Assembly (NCBI GenBank): GCA_011773515.1
Contig: WVXK01000027.1
Location: forward strand, 2,525-38,701
Source: Deltaproteobacteria bacterium
GTDB taxonomy: Bacteria; Desulfobacterota; Deferrimicrobia; J040
Direction of reading: 5' to 3'
Length of the DNA: 36,177 nucleotides
The notes beneath the pieces were generated by a model. That model was not told where the DNA came from and did no database searches. It was given only the letters and a program-made list of their open reading frames with translations. A program made the position numbers and the translations under genes. Shown piece after piece: positions 15,921-24,567 of the stretch (positions are counted from its first letter, which is position 1; each line of letters starts with the position of its first letter).

Positions 15921-17003
15921 ATGCATTTTTTCAAAATGACCCTCTGGGACCAGCCGTTAACCACGTGGCTCATCGCGCTGGGTGTCACGGCTATTGCCTA
16001 CGTCGTTCTCAGGTTCCTGATGGGTGCCGCGGCCCGCCGGCTGACAGCGATGGCCGAAAAATCGAAGGTCGGGTGGGATGATCTGATTGCGGAGCTCCTC
16101 GATAAGCGCACGAAACCGTTCTTTCTCGCCGTCGTTTGCATCTACGTCGGTTCCCTGCTTCTCACTCTTCCCCCGCGGGCTGCATGGGTCGTAAAGGTCA
16201 TCACGCTTGCGGGGCTCTTTCTTCAGCTGGCGATCTGGGGAAACTTTGCGATAACGTGGTTTGCCCAGAGTGCGCGGGAAAAGGCCTCTGAGGACCCGGA
16301 GAGCCTTTCCACCTACTCAGCCATTGCCTTTATCGGCAAACTTATCCTCTGGTCTGTCCTCCTGCTCCTTGCCCTCCACAACATGGGGATAAACGTCACG
16401 GCGATGATTGCGAGCCTGGGGATAGGGGGCATCGCCGTTGCGCTGGCGGTTCAGAACATACTGGGGGACCTGTTCGCCTCCATGGCGATAATCCTCGACA
16501 AGCCCTTTATCGTGGGGGATTTTATCATCGTCGGCGACCTCATGGGGACGGTCGAGCGTATCGGCCTCAAGACGTCGCGCATCAGAAGCCTCTCCGGCGA
16601 ACAGATCGTGTTCTCCAACAACGATCTTCTCTCGAGCAGGGTCAGGAACTTCAAGCGCATGTGGGAGCGGCGCGTCGTCTTTTCTATCGGCGTGACCTAC
16701 CAGACTCCCGCAGAGAAGCTCGAGGCGATACCCGGCATCATCCGGGGTATCATTGAAGGGCAGGAAACGGCCCGTTTCGACAGGGCCCACTTCTCGAGCT
16801 ACGGCGATTTCGCCCTGGTCTTCGAGATGGTCTACTTCGTGAAAGACCCGGACTACGGCGTCTACATGGACACCCAGCAGGCGATTAACCTGGCGATCTT
16901 CCGCCGTTTCGAAGAGGAGGGAATCGAGTTCGCCTATCCGACCCAGACCCTTTTCCTCGCTCCGCCATCACCTGACGGGGGTTCGCCGGGAATCGGTCAG
17001 TAG
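15921..17003 (+). CDS. MscS-family mechanosensitive channel
   Basis: This 360-aa channel of the MscS/YbdG-like type has five membrane helices before the pore rather than two, and no signal peptide. The pore helix is ASLGIGGIAVALAVQNILG, followed by DKPFIVGDFIIVGDLMGTVE, the start of the beta domain. The C-terminal domain contains an FDRAHFSSYGDFALVFEM segment and ends in a short proline-rich tail. ATG 15921 was chosen because GGAGG at 15911-15915 sits five bases upstream and the match to the family begins here. It is paired back to back with another MscS gene of different architecture, so the two are not recent duplicates. Confidence 0.9.
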   Translation: MHFFKMTLWDQPLTTWLIALGVTAIAYVVLRFLMGAAARRLTAMAEKSKVGWDDLIAELLDKRTKPFFLAVVCIYVGSLLLTLPPRAAWVVKVITLAGLFLQLAIWGNFAITWFAQSAREKASEDPESLSTYSAIAFIGKLILWSVLLLLALHNMGINVTAMIASLGIGGIAVALAVQNILGDLFASMAIILDKPFIVGDFIIVGDLMGTVERIGLKTSRIRSLSGEQIVFSNNDLLSSRVRNFKRMWERRVVFSIGVTYQTPAEKLEAIPGIIRGIIEGQETARFDRAHFSSYGDFALVFEMVYFVKDPDYGVYMDTQQAINLAIFRRFEEEGIEFAYPTQTLFLAPPSPDGGSPGIGQ

Positions 17004-17083
17004 GGATTCTCGGAAGAATACAAAATGTTTGGCTTTTTGATTCTCGAAATTTTCCTCAGTGCCGCAAGATGTGTCAATAAAAA

Positions 17084-17184
17084 TGGCGGAAGCGTGCGGG
17101 AATCGAACCCACCGGAGACGCCCTGCGACGCCTCCCTGACCGGGTTTGAAGCCCGGGGGGGCCACCAGCGCCCCATCCGCTTCC
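17084..17184 (-). tRNA. selC: tRNA-Sec (anticodon UCA)
   Basis: The 101-nt tRNA including an encoded CCA reads on the minus strand. The acceptor stem is GGAAGCG paired with CGCTTCC, extended by an eighth G-A opposition. The anticodon stem is CCGGG/CCCGG around loop CTTCAAA, giving anticodon TCA. A very long variable arm has nine pairs around a GCAG loop (bases 50-71 of the tRNA). The T stem is five pairs around TTCGATT, and the discriminator is G. The long acceptor/T helix, long variable arm and UCA anticodon identify selenocysteine tRNA, so the organism can decode UGA as selenocysteine. No selA, selB or selD is in the window. Confidence 0.95.
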
Positions 17185-17543
17185 ACCAAGGGGTTATCCG
17201 TTATCTGTAAGTCCAGCGTCCAAAGTCCCGTATCACGGTGAGAACATCATTTTGATCTAAGATCTGTGCGCCCGGAACTCTTAAACTAGGAACTGGCTTT
17301 CTTCCCCCTCCCCTTCTGTTCCTTCGCCCTTCTCTTTCTTGCCTTCTCCCTCCTTTTGCGCCGCCTCTTGATCTCTTTTTTTCTTTCCGTTACCACTGAA
17401 TACCCCCTTTGCCTGTCCGTCTGTATCCGAATGCTAAAGTTTCAAAAGGTTCAGGACGATAAAACGATCGTTGATAATTATTCGCGATTAATGTTCGCTT
17501 TTGGCAAGGAGATTATAACACACTCATATTTGGGGGAAGGATA
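17185..17543. other. Spacer between selC and the outer-membrane protein gene
   Basis: The region holds a strongly strand-asymmetric pyrimidine-rich tract (about 17295-17390), which reads on the minus strand as a possible tiny basic gene, and an AT-rich stretch (17450-17525) likely to hold the promoter of the downstream gene. No clean promoter pair was found. GGAAGG at 17535-17540 is the ribosome binding site for 17544. Confidence 0.5.
17286..17396 (-). CDS. Possible tiny lysine/arginine-rich protein
   Basis: GTG at 17394-17396 to TAG at 17286-17288 encodes 36 aa, over half of them Lys or Arg, beginning VVTERKKEIKRRRKRREK. An AAGGGGG ribosome binding site lies six bases before the GTG. The ERKKEI+RRR pattern resembles small basic proteins seen in some deltaproteobacteria and planctomycetes (DUF6800-like, from memory). 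It lies about 100 bases upstream of selC on the same strand. A purine-rich tract that merely happens to be open is the alternative. Confidence 0.35.
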   Translation of the reverse strand: MVTERKKEIKRRRKRREKARKRRAKEQKGRGKKASS

Positions 17544-18323
17544 ATGAGAAAATTTTTCGCTTTTTCCTGTATCCTCGCGGCGGCAGCGGTCCTGTCCGCC
17601 TGGCCGGCTGGAGACTGCCTCGCGGAGAAAAGTTTCGAGGTCGGCGCGAGGGGGTATTACTGGGACACGAGTCTCGACGCGACGATGCAGACAGAGCCCG
17701 ACCCGGAGATCGATCTCAAGGACGATCTGAACATAGATGACGAGGCATTTTTCAACGGGGAAGTCTTCTTCCGGTGGGGAAGACACCATTTTACCGTCGC
17801 TTACACGACGGTTTCCCACAGCGGTTCCTCCACGGATGGGTTCATATTCAACGGAATCCCTTTCACCGGGACCGTCGATTCGGATCTCGAATACGACCTG
17901 ATCGATGGAATCTACCAGTACGACCTGGTCAAGTTCAACCCGGTGATCGCCACGTTCAACCTCGGGCTCCTGCTGCAGGTGAAGTATATCGATGGATTTG
18001 TCCAGGTCGCCGGTGATGTCCCCGGTTTCGGCATCACGGTGGAAAAAGAATCCTACTCGGCGCCGGTACCGATGGTCGGAGTCGGAGCGGGCGTCGGAAT
18101 AATCGACAATGCCGTTGTGCTGGAAGCCCGCGCTTCCGGGCTCGAATATTCCGGAGACAGGGCCATAGACGGCCAGGGGATGCTGGTATTTGCTCCCCCC
18201 TTCATTCCCTTCCTGAAGGTCTTCGGCGGGTACAGGATACTCGATGTGAAAGTGGACGAGGGCGGATTTAAAATCGACTACACGCTCGACGGATTTTTCG
18301 GGGGGCTCCAGCTCAGCTTCTGA
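17544..18323 (+). CDS. Outer-membrane beta-barrel protein
   Basis: The 259-aa protein starts with a signal peptide (cleavage near AWPAGDCLA, about residue 28). It continues with alternating hydrophobic/polar strands such as FFNGEVFFRWGRHHFTVAYTTV and FGGLQLSF. It ends in a terminal Phe preceded by a strand, the classic signal for outer-membrane insertion. Acidic turns (DPEIDLKDDLNIDD) are frequent. It resembles uncharacterised outer-membrane proteins of about 250 aa in deltaproteobacteria; the function is unknown. ATG 17544 follows GGAAGG at a good distance. It is convergent with queH across the heptad repeats. Confidence 0.75.
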   Translation: MRKFFAFSCILAAAAVLSAWPAGDCLAEKSFEVGARGYYWDTSLDATMQTEPDPEIDLKDDLNIDDEAFFNGEVFFRWGRHHFTVAYTTVSHSGSSTDGFIFNGIPFTGTVDSDLEYDLIDGIYQYDLVKFNPVIATFNLGLLLQVKYIDGFVQVAGDVPGFGITVEKESYSAPVPMVGVGAGVGIIDNAVVLEARASGLEYSGDRAIDGQGMLVFAPPFIPFLKVFGGYRILDVKVDEGGFKIDYTLDGFFGGLQLSF

Positions 18324-18326
18324 AAC

Positions 18327-18440
18327 CAGTTTCGCGTTTCAAGTTTCTCGTTTCTCGTTCAACCGGAAACCGTAAACCGGCAACCGTTAACCGTGAACTG
18401 TTCTTATTCCGCATTCCGAATTCCCAATTCCGCATTACCA
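18327..18440. repeat. Three consecutive blocks of degenerate 7-bp tandem repeats
   Basis: Block A (18327-18360) has the unit NNGTTTC: CAGTTTC, GCGTTTC, AAGTTTC, TCGTTTC and a broken fifth copy. Block B (18361-18402) has AACCGNN: AACCGGA, AACCGTA, AACCGGC, AACCGTT, AACCGTG, AACTGTT. Block C (18406-18440) has ATTCCNN: ATTCCGC, ATTCCGA, ATTCCCA, ATTCCGC, ATTACCA. Each unit keeps a 5-base core and varies two bases. The array sits between the 3' ends of two convergent genes. It is not a CRISPR, as there are no spacers. Confidence 0.85.
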
Positions 18441-18477
18441 TCCGCCGTGTGGATTGTCCTGTATCCCGGATTGCCGC

Positions 18478-19044
18478 TTATTTCCTCACGCTGAACTCAC
18501 ACCCGCAGTAGTTTTGCCTGTAGAGGCCGTATTCTTTCGACAGGGCGAGGCTCTTTTTGAACCCCTCGTTTTTTTTCAGGTCCAGCTCGATGAAGAAGAG
18601 ACCATGTTTCTCCCCCATTTCCCTCCCCGATTCGTTGACCATGTCCGCATTTTTGTGGGGGGAGACGGTCAGTACCGTGGTGAAGGCGTCGATGCCCATG
18701 CGGGCCGCCATCTTCGCCGTTTCCTCGAGGCGCATTCTGATGCAGATCCTGCACCGCTCGCCTTTTTCCGGCTGTGCCTCGAACCCCTGGATGGCTTCGT
18801 ACCAGGCACCGTGGTCACGCTTTCTCCTGGAAAGGTCGAAGGGGAGGGACGAAGCGAGCCTCTCCGCTTCCCGGAGCCGCTTTTCATACTCCGCCTGCGG
18901 CCATATGTTGGGGTTGTAGAAGAAACCCATGACCGATCCGAATGCTTCCCTGATCGCCTGGACGCCATAGGCAGCGTCGGGTGCGCAGCAGATGTGGATA
19001 AGCGTATGGTCGGGCAGGTTATCGGGGGCCCGCACTATCTTCAT
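18478..19044 (-). CDS. queH: Epoxyqueuosine reductase QueH (DUF208)
   Basis: The 188-aa QueH-type enzyme performs the last step of queuosine synthesis, reducing epoxyqueuosine in tRNA; it is the non-cobalamin alternative to QueG. The family cysteines are all visible: Cys19-Cys20 in HICCAPDA, Cys98 and Cys101 in RCRIC, and Cys180/Cys182 in NYCGCEF near the C-terminus. These hold a [4Fe-4S] cluster and an extra iron in characterised members. The length is typical. ATG (complement of 19042-19044) follows GGAGG. No other queuosine genes are nearby. Confidence 0.9.
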   Translation of the reverse strand: MKIVRAPDNLPDHTLIHICCAPDAAYGVQAIREAFGSVMGFFYNPNIWPQAEYEKRLREAERLASSLPFDLSRRKRDHGAWYEAIQGFEAQPEKGERCRICIRMRLEETAKMAARMGIDAFTTVLTVSPHKNADMVNESGREMGEKHGLFFIELDLKKNEGFKKSLALSKEYGLYRQNYCGCEFSVRK

Positions 19045-19273
19045 TGTGCCTCCAGGGGGGGTCCTTCTTATTATATGCCATACGGCGGTAAAGGGGGAAC
19101 CCGTTTTCCCGCCAACCGCCGGTACGGCTTGCCCCGATAGTTTCGGGACACCCCCCTTTTCCCTTTGAAACTTTAATCTCGATGGGTGAAACTAAAAAGG
19201 GAGAGAGGGCAGGGCTTCCGACCGTCTGCATTCTCCCTTCTCCTGTGATAATCTGCCTGAGGGATAGAAAACC

Positions 19274-20095
19274 ATGAGAAGGAACAAAACAAATATCATA
19301 CTCTTCGTCCTGACCCTTATCTCGACGACCGTTGCCGGGGCTTTCCTCTCCGGGGTGAACCCCTTTTCAGATTTCTCCAAGGCCTACTACGGGCTCATGT
19401 TTTCCATACCCCTCATGTCGATCCTGGTGGTCCACGAACTCGGTCACTACATCGCCGCGCGGTACCACCGGGTCATGGTCACGCCGCCCTACTTTATCCC
19501 CGCCCCCTCCATCATCGGTACCTTCGGGGCCTTCATCAAGATAAAATCGCCCCTTCCCGACCGCAACGCCCTCATCGACATAGGAGCAGCAGGTCCCCTG
19601 GCGGGAATCGCCGTTGCCATACCCGTGCTTGTCATCGGCCTCGTTCAATCGGAGGCGCAGGAGGTGGTCAACCTGAGCGGCATATCCCTCGGCACCTCGA
19701 TACTCTTTGACTTTCTCACCAGGCTGATCCACGGTACCGTTCCCGAGGGGTATGATATCGTCCTCCATCCCGTTGCCTTCGCGGGGTGGATCGGCATGCT
19801 CGTTACGGCCCTCAACCTTCTGCCGGTAGGCCAGCTCGATGGGGGACACATCGCCTACGCCCTCTTCGGGCAGAGGTATTCCGGCGTCTCCCGCGTATTC
19901 CCGATCCTGCTCATTCCCATGGGCATGCTGTGGGAAGGATGGGTCATCTGGGCGATCCTGCTCATATTGCTCGGAACCGGCCATCCACCGCCCATGGACG
20001 TGGAGACGGAGCTGACCAGGGGAAGGAAGATCGCCGGGTATCTCTCCCTGGTCACGTTTATCCTCTGCTTTACGCCCGTGCCGGTTAGGTTTTGA
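19274..20095 (+). CDS. Site-2 protease family zinc metalloprotease (M50)
   Basis: This 273-aa intramembrane protease has six or so hydrophobic segments. The zinc site HELGH (54-58, with Glu55 catalytic) lies in one membrane helix. The third ligand is Asp189, in NLLPVGQLDGGH (181-192) of a later helix. No PDZ domain is present, so it belongs to the compact S2P group rather than the RseP group. The substrate is unknown; anti-sigma factors or other membrane-tethered regulators are usual. The 229 bases before it hold no gene that I can see. The ABC exporter follows after 41 bases. Confidence 0.87.
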   Translation: MRRNKTNIILFVLTLISTTVAGAFLSGVNPFSDFSKAYYGLMFSIPLMSILVVHELGHYIAARYHRVMVTPPYFIPAPSIIGTFGAFIKIKSPLPDRNALIDIGAAGPLAGIAVAIPVLVIGLVQSEAQEVVNLSGISLGTSILFDFLTRLIHGTVPEGYDIVLHPVAFAGWIGMLVTALNLLPVGQLDGGHIAYALFGQRYSGVSRVFPILLIPMGMLWEGWVIWAILLILLGTGHPPPMDVETELTRGRKIAGYLSLVTFILCFTPVPVRF

Positions 20096-20136
20096 ATCCT
20101 TCAAAGGGGAGATGAAAGATAAAAGACATCCATCTC

Positions 20137-21846
20137 ATGATCGAATATATGAAGAGGAGAAAGGACAGGTACGCCCTTTTTTCCGTTCTCCGCTTTCTTT
20201 CCAGCCTGACGGGCCTCTTCGTCCCGTGGTATCTGAAAAGCGCCGTCGACTCCATGAAGATCGAGGGGGGCACGCCCCTGTTCATCGATGCCCTCTTGCT
20301 CATGCTTTTGTTCGCTTTTCTCCAGGGATTGTTCAGGTTTTTCGGGAGGAGGGGGTTTCTCGTCCTCGCCCGGGACATCGAAGGGGATATCCGGGATGAC
20401 CTGTTTCGGAAAGTGGTGAACGCCCCCTACCCCTTTTACGATAGGTTCGCAACGGGTGACATCATGTCCCGGGCGGTAAACGACCTGAACGCCATATGGC
20501 TCCTCCTCGGGCCCGGTTTCCTCACGCTCATCGGCACGGCATTTACCTATGTGATCGGGGTTTTCTTTCTCCTCAGGATAGACCCGTTCTTGACCCTCCT
20601 CGTTCTCGTTCTCATTCCGTTAGCGGCCCTCTTCGGGAGGGTCTACAGCAGGCGGCTCTACCGGCTTCACCGGTCGGCCCAGGAAACGCTCTCTCTTCTG
20701 TCGGACCGGTTGAACAACTTCATCACCGGCATTCGCATCATCAAGTCCTACACCATGGAGGATTTCGTCGCCGGGGAGTTTTCGCACACCTCCGAAGATT
20801 ACTGCGACAAAAACATAGAGGTTTCAAAGGTCTCCGCCCTGTTTCACGGCACCTTCGCGGCGGCGACGGGTTTCGGCGTCCTCCTGGTGCTCGCCGTCGG
20901 CGGGCTGTTCGTTATCCAGGGCAGGATCTCCCTCGGGGGGTTTGTGGCCTTCACCTCCTACATAGGGATTCTTTCCTATCCCGCCATCGCCGTGGGCTGG
21001 ATAATCAACCTCTACCAGCGGGGAACCTCTGCGGCCGGGAGGATACGTGAGCTGATGGAGATGGAGGAGGAGCCGGGTGGTGCGGAGGAGGATGAAGGGA
21101 TCATGACCCTGGAACTCGAGGGAGTTACGTTCTCCTACATCGAAGGCGGTTCGCCCGTTCTGGATGGCCTGGATCTGCGGGTCGAGAAAGGAGAGGCCGT
21201 GGGGATCACGGGCCTCACCGGTTCCGGGAAAAGCACGATCGTAAAGCTCCTCCTCGGGTTTTACCAGCCCCGTTCCGGGAAGATCCGGATAAACGGAAAG
21301 CCCCTGGCATCTTTCAAAAAGGGGTGGCTCAGGAGGAAGGTAGGGGTGGTCTTCCAGGACCCCCACCTTTTTTCCGATACCGTCCTGGAGAACATATCCT
21401 TTCCCCTCGATGAGCCGAGCTTCGACCGATCGGTCGCGTGTGCCGCGATGGCCTCCGTGGACCGGGAGATAGAAACCTTTCCCGGGCAATACCAGGCGGT
21501 AATCGGAGAGAGGGGCGTTACCCTCTCGGGAGGGCAGAAGCAGAGGCTCACCCTTGCCCGAACGATCTGCCACGAGAGCGAGCTGATCGTGCTCGACGAC
21601 TCCTTCTCCTCCGTCGACGGGAGGACGGAGAAGAACATTATCGGCAACCTCATGAAGCTCAAGGGCACCAGGACGATCATCCTCATCTCCCACCGCCTCT
21701 CTGCCCTCTCTCTCTGCGACCGGATCCTGGTAATGGACGAAGGAAAGGTGATCGAGGAGGGGACCGAGGAGGCACTTCTGAAGAGAGGGGGGCTCTTTTA
21801 CCGCTTTTCCGTGAGACAGTCTCTTGAAGGACTCGGGGAGAGGTGA
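20137..21846 (+). CDS. ABC exporter half-transporter with degenerate catalytic site
   Basis: This 569-aa type IV ABC half-transporter (MdlA/LmrA-like) has six membrane helices up to about residue 300 and then a nucleotide-binding domain. Walker A is GLTGSGKST (359-367), the signature LSGGQ (463-467), and Walker B LIVLDD with Asp488 in place of the catalytic Glu; the H-loop is ISHRL. The Glu-to-Asp change marks the weak-site subunit of heterodimeric exporters such as TM287/288. The substrate is probably a lipid or hydrophobic compound, but this is not shown. The stop overlaps the earliest start codon of the partner gene. Confidence 0.9.
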   Translation: MIEYMKRRKDRYALFSVLRFLSSLTGLFVPWYLKSAVDSMKIEGGTPLFIDALLLMLLFAFLQGLFRFFGRRGFLVLARDIEGDIRDDLFRKVVNAPYPFYDRFATGDIMSRAVNDLNAIWLLLGPGFLTLIGTAFTYVIGVFFLLRIDPFLTLLVLVLIPLAALFGRVYSRRLYRLHRSAQETLSLLSDRLNNFITGIRIIKSYTMEDFVAGEFSHTSEDYCDKNIEVSKVSALFHGTFAAATGFGVLLVLAVGGLFVIQGRISLGGFVAFTSYIGILSYPAIAVGWIINLYQRGTSAAGRIRELMEMEEEPGGAEEDEGIMTLELEGVTFSYIEGGSPVLDGLDLRVEKGEAVGITGLTGSGKSTIVKLLLGFYQPRSGKIRINGKPLASFKKGWLRRKVGVVFQDPHLFSDTVLENISFPLDEPSFDRSVACAAMASVDREIETFPGQYQAVIGERGVTLSGGQKQRLTLARTICHESELIVLDDSFSSVDGRTEKNIIGNLMKLKGTRTIILISHRLSALSLCDRILVMDEGKVIEEGTEEALLKRGGLFYRFSVRQSLEGLGER

Positions 21847-21851
21847 CGGCC

Positions 21852-23645
21852 ATGCGAAGGGTAGACGTCCACGATAAGGTCTCCGTGAAAGATATCGACT
21901 TGAGGATGACATTGCGGCTTCTTTCCTTTGTCAGGCCCCACCGCCTGCTCGTTGTCATCGCCCTCGCAGCCATGGCCCTGGCCACGGGTTTCAACCTGCT
22001 CCAGCCCTATATCATAAAACTCGTGATAGATGAGAACCTCGTGAAGGGCTCTCTCGCCGGTTTTTACGGGTACGTCGTGCTCTTTGGCGTCGCGGTGATA
22101 GGAAGGAATGTCTTCTCCTACCTTCAGATGGTCATCGTCACCACGCTGGGACAGCGGGTGATCCTCGATATGAGGAAGAGGCTCTTTAAGAAAGTCCTCG
22201 AGCTGCCTCTATCCTTCTACGACAGGAACCCGACGGGGAGGATCATCACGCGCCACATCTCCGACATCGAAGCGGTGAACGAGATGATTTCGTCGGGCCT
22301 GGTTTCCGTGATAGGCGACCTGGTCATGGTCCTCTCGATCGCGGTGATCCTTCTCCTTCTGGACCGGAGCCTGTTCCTCTATACCCTCATCTCCATTGTC
22401 CTCCTCCTTGTCTTCGCCCATTTCATGAAGGTAAGGCTGCGGGAGACGAACAGGGCTCTGAGGCAGAACACCGCCAAGATGAACGCCTTCCTGCACGAGT
22501 ACATAGCGGGTATCGGCGTTGTCAAGGGATTCGGGAGAGAGGAGAAGATACGGCGGAAATTCAGGGTTCACAACGACGATTTCAAGCGCGCCGGAATGAA
22601 GCTGTCCACCCTGTACTCCGTGTACTTCCCGGGCGTGGAGTTCATCTCCGCTCTCGCCCTGGTAATCGTCCTCTTCAAGGGAGGGCTCGGGGTAATCGGC
22701 GGGACGATCACCATCGGCACCGTCATCGCTTTTGCCGGCTATCTCGAAAAGTTTTTCGGCCCCGTGAAGGATATGAGCGACAAGTACAACATCCTCCAGT
22801 CAGCCCTGGCGTCATGCGAGAGGATCTTTACCATTCTGGACATGAAATCCTCTCCCGAGTACGGCTCGCCCCCCGCATCGATGCGACTCCCCCATCCCGA
22901 AGAGGGGGGAACCGCAGAGGGCGCTCCCCTGATCGAATTCAGGAATGTTGAGTTCGATTATGGCGGGGAAGAGGTTCTCAGGACATTTTCGCTCTCCATC
23001 GACCAGGGAGAGAAAGTGGCCATCGTCGGCCCGACGGGCGCCGGAAAAACAACGATAGTGAACCTTTTGCTCGGTTTTTACCACCCCCGGGAAGGAGAGA
23101 TTCTCTACGCGGGGAGAGACATTCGAACCCTGGACATCGGCGGTCTGCGGCGAAAGGTAGTGCTGATACCCCAGGAACCATTTCTCTTCAACGGCACCGT
23201 TTTGGACAATATCCTTGGCGGGGAGGAGCTCGATGAGGCCTGGCTCGATGTTACGCTCAAGAGCTGCGGCATCGTCAGGTTCGTTGAGAACCTTCCCGAT
23301 GGCCTGAATACTTTTGTGGGTGAACGGGGAAGCAGGTTTTCGGCCGGGCAGAGGCAGCTCGTTTCCTTTGCGCGGGCTATCTACCACCGCCCGGAGGTGC
23401 TCATTCTCGACGAGGCGACGGGGAACATAGATCCGGAGACCGAGCACGACGTCACCTCGGCGATCAAAAAAATGATGGAGGGAAAAACATCCATCGTCAT
23501 CGCCCATCGCCTTCAGACGGTGGTGGAATGTGATAAAATCGCTGTAGTTATGAATGGGAAGGTTGCCGAAGAGGGGCCGCATGGAGCGCTGCTTCGTGCG
23601 AAGGGATACTACAGCGCGCTTTACGGTCTGCAGATAACTTCTTAG
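21852..23645 (+). CDS. ABC exporter half-transporter, catalytically complete partner
   Basis: The 597-aa half-transporter (MdlB-like) has six membrane helices to about residue 310 and a complete nucleotide-binding domain. Walker A is GPTGAGKTT, the signature FSAGQ, Walker B VLILDEATGNID with the catalytic Glu, and the H-loop IAHRL. A proline-rich linker (PEYGSPPASMRLPHPEE) joins the two halves. ATG 21852 was chosen because GGGGAGAGG ends eight bases upstream; GTG 21843, overlapping the previous stop, is the alternative. It should dimerise with the preceding gene product. Confidence 0.9.
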   Translation: MRRVDVHDKVSVKDIDLRMTLRLLSFVRPHRLLVVIALAAMALATGFNLLQPYIIKLVIDENLVKGSLAGFYGYVVLFGVAVIGRNVFSYLQMVIVTTLGQRVILDMRKRLFKKVLELPLSFYDRNPTGRIITRHISDIEAVNEMISSGLVSVIGDLVMVLSIAVILLLLDRSLFLYTLISIVLLLVFAHFMKVRLRETNRALRQNTAKMNAFLHEYIAGIGVVKGFGREEKIRRKFRVHNDDFKRAGMKLSTLYSVYFPGVEFISALALVIVLFKGGLGVIGGTITIGTVIAFAGYLEKFFGPVKDMSDKYNILQSALASCERIFTILDMKSSPEYGSPPASMRLPHPEEGGTAEGAPLIEFRNVEFDYGGEEVLRTFSLSIDQGEKVAIVGPTGAGKTTIVNLLLGFYHPREGEILYAGRDIRTLDIGGLRRKVVLIPQEPFLFNGTVLDNILGGEELDEAWLDVTLKSCGIVRFVENLPDGLNTFVGERGSRFSAGQRQLVSFARAIYHRPEVLILDEATGNIDPETEHDVTSAIKKMMEGKTSIVIAHRLQTVVECDKIAVVMNGKVAEEGPHGALLRAKGYYSALYGLQITS

Positions 23646-23673
23646 GATAAAAGAGCTTTCGTGGAGGGGCGGC

Positions 23674-24567
23674 ATGCATGCCGGCACGGTGTATCAAACC
23701 GATATTCGCGATTTGAAGCTGTTTGCCAGGGGAAAGGTTCGGGATATTTACGACCTGGGGGAGGAGCTTTTGATCGTGGCAACCGACAGGATTTCCGCTT
23801 TCGATGTTGTCCTCCCCGCCGGTATCCCCGGCAAAGGCAAGGTCCTGACGGCCCTCTCCCTTTTCTGGTTCGATTACCTGAAAGACATCGTTGGCAACCA
23901 TCTCATAACGGCAGACGTGGCCCGGTATCCCCGGCCGGCAAGGAAATACGCAGAGGAGCTCGACGGCAGGTCGATGCTGGTGAGGAAGGCGAACCCCTTT
24001 CCCGTTGAATGCGTGGTGCGGGGGTACCTCTCGGGCTCGGGATGGATCGAGTACCGGGAGTCGGGGAGCGTGTGCGGCGTCGACCTCCCCGGGGGGATGA
24101 GGGAGTCGGGCAAGCTGGCGGAGCCGATTTTTACCCCCGCCACCAAGGAGGCGGTGGGAGATCACGATATCAACATCTCCTTCGAGGAGATGATAGCCAT
24201 AACGGGTTTCGACGTTGCTTCACGGCTCAGGGAAAATTCCCTTGCCCTGTACGGCAAAGCCAGCGAGTACGCCCACGGGAAGGGGATAATAATTGCCGAC
24301 ACGAAGTTTGAATTCGGCCTCTACCGCGACGAGGTGATTCTCATCGACGAGGTCCTGACACCCGACTCTTCCCGGTTCTGGCCCGCTTCTCAATACGCGC
24401 CGGGCAGGGCTCAGGACAGTTTCGACAAGCAGTACGTGAGGGACTACCTTTTGACCCTCGACTGGGACAGGCAGGCACCGGGCCCCGAACTTCCCGGGGA
24501 TGTCATAGGGGCAACGGCTGAAAAGTACAGAGAGGCGTTACGAATTATAACGGGGGCAGAGACATGA
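23674..24567 (+). CDS. purC: SAICAR synthase (purine synthesis)
   Basis: The 297-aa phosphoribosylaminoimidazole-succinocarboxamide synthase ligates aspartate to CAIR using ATP. Motifs include the ATP-loop FARGKVRDIYD (19-29), DRISAFDVVLP, and the C-terminal DTKFEFGLYRDEVILIDEVL stretch. This is the long form, closer to the yeast type than the 240-aa E. coli type, with the extra SRFWPASQYAPG region. ATG 23674 follows GGAGG at 23663-23667. The stop overlaps the biotin carboxylase start (ATGA). No other purine genes are in the window. Confidence 0.95.
   Translation: MHAGTVYQTDIRDLKLFARGKVRDIYDLGEELLIVATDRISAFDVVLPAGIPGKGKVLTALSLFWFDYLKDIVGNHLITADVARYPRPARKYAEELDGRSMLVRKANPFPVECVVRGYLSGSGWIEYRESGSVCGVDLPGGMRESGKLAEPIFTPATKEAVGDHDINISFEEMIAITGFDVASRLRENSLALYGKASEYAHGKGIIIADTKFEFGLYRDEVILIDEVLTPDSSRFWPASQYAPGRAQDSFDKQYVRDYLLTLDWDRQAPGPELPGDVIGATAEKYREALRIITGAET

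Noticed and set aside
18327-18440. CRISPR-like array
   Set aside because: The units are seven bases with no unique spacers and no cas genes nearby.
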